The notes beneath the pieces were generated by a model. The model did no database searches and was not told the origin of the DNA. It saw only the letters and a list, made by a program, of their open reading frames with translations. From Thraustochytrium sp. TN22 (Eukaryota; Sar; Bigyra; Thraustochytrida; Thraustochytriidae), in NCBI GenBank assembly GCA_013306675.1, contig JABLUY010000344.1, positions 1 through 29,768 on the forward strand: a stretch of 29,768 nucleotides of DNA, in the 5' to 3' direction. Positions 29,664-29,768 of the stretch are shown here, piece by piece; the first letter of the stretch is position 1, and every line of letters starts with the position of its first letter. The position numbers and the translations under genes are program-made.

Positions 29664-29701
29664 GCCCGCCCGCCGCTCGCGGCCAGCCGCATGGAGAGCA
29701 T
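28973..29701 (-). CDS. ATPAF1: ATP synthase F1 complex assembly factor 1 (ATP11 family)
   Basis: 242 residues. ATP11/ATPAF1 is a matrix chaperone that binds free F1 beta subunits during assembly of the mitochondrial ATP synthase. The core from about residue 75 matches the family: ATIWTGYHAEKKSAVAT (human WYQYFNSKDTVYAV region), MFVYPVRKGDGAFFVLLAEW (human FLCALPRREGYEFFVGQW region), YFYLIGYPEFASSKDLALL (human LILYHYPELKEEKGIVL region), and a C-terminal FYLRDDAKYEHVKTFN (human YATDRKETYGLVETFN). The N-terminal 50 residues are Arg/Gly/Ala/Leu-rich without acidic residues, a mitochondrial presequence with an odd GLGLGLGLG repeat. In-frame ATGs lie at 29701 and 29692; either suits. The 67 nt beyond the start is CCG-repeat leader. 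Its partner enzyme's subunit b is encoded about 10 kb away. Confidence 0.9.
29634..29664 (-). repeat. Hexanucleotide CGAGCC tandem run in ATP11 presequence
   Basis: About five copies of a 6-bp unit encode alternating Gly-Leu in the mitochondrial presequence of the ATP11-family protein. Expansion or contraction would change presequence length without shifting the frame. Confidence 0.85.
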
Positions 29702-29768
29702 CTCGCCTCCGCCTCCGCCGCCGCCGCCGCCGCCTCCGCCGCCGCCGCCCGCCCGCGCCCGCGCCCGC

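Noticed and set aside
1-29768. Mobile elements, viral fossils, tRNA/rRNA genes and CRISPR arrays
   Set aside because: Looked for transposase, reverse transcriptase, integrase or capsid-like motifs, terminal repeats, tRNA-like arms and spaced repeats; none seen.

Overview
This is a nuclear eukaryotic window, not a prokaryotic one. It holds a mitochondrial ATP synthase peripheral-stalk subunit and an F1 assembly factor (both with presequences), RNase H2 subunit C, a DENN-domain protein, a membrane DnaJ protein and an ABCG transporter. The DNA is very GC-rich, all ten protein genes read as single uninterrupted exons, and many proteins carry Gln, Glu, Gly or Ser/Pro low-complexity tracts. Together with a repeat protein of a type I associate with flagellated protists and a large receptor-like protein otherwise familiar from plants, this best suggests a compact protist genome, perhaps a stramenopile such as a labyrinthulomycete (thraustochytrid). 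That placement is an inference; no rRNA or other marker lies in the window. Stops TAG, TGA and TAA are all used, consistent with the standard code.

Layout, left to right: ABCG half transporter (197-3070, +); DIxG-repeat protein (3267-4736, -); four-TM orphan membrane protein (5412-7916, +); DnaJ/TMEM185-like multipass protein (8058-9497, -); RNase H2 subunit C (9982-10419, +); plant-like glycine-rich receptor-like membrane protein (10696-16830, -); mitochondrial ATP synthase subunit b (18139-19047, +); coiled-coil/two-TM orphan with Gln- and Pro-rich head (19437-22127, -); very large DENN-domain protein (22507-28728, +); ATP11-type F1 assembly factor (28973-29701, -).

The ten genes alternate strand without exception, giving five convergent pairs (gaps about 140-390 nt) and four divergent pairs (gaps about 380-1310 nt). 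The divergent gaps are presumably shared promoters. The largest, upstream of the ATP synthase gene, probably holds a 5'-leader intron: a good donor, a branch-point-like motif and an acceptor bracket a segment full of ATGs that follows about 700 nt with none.

I see no operon, mobile element, viral fossil, tRNA, rRNA or CRISPR array. The genes do not form one obvious pathway. The only functional link is the ATP synthase subunit b and the F1 assembly factor about 10 kb apart; several others are endomembrane or membrane proteins (ABCG, DnaJ/TMEM185, receptor-like protein, DENN Rab-GEF). Points most worth a second look are the strict strand alternation, the DnaJ-TMEM185 fusion, the plant-like receptor architecture with polyglutamine tail, the duplicated EF-hand-like modules in the DENN protein, the DIxG-repeat protein, and the candidate leader intron.
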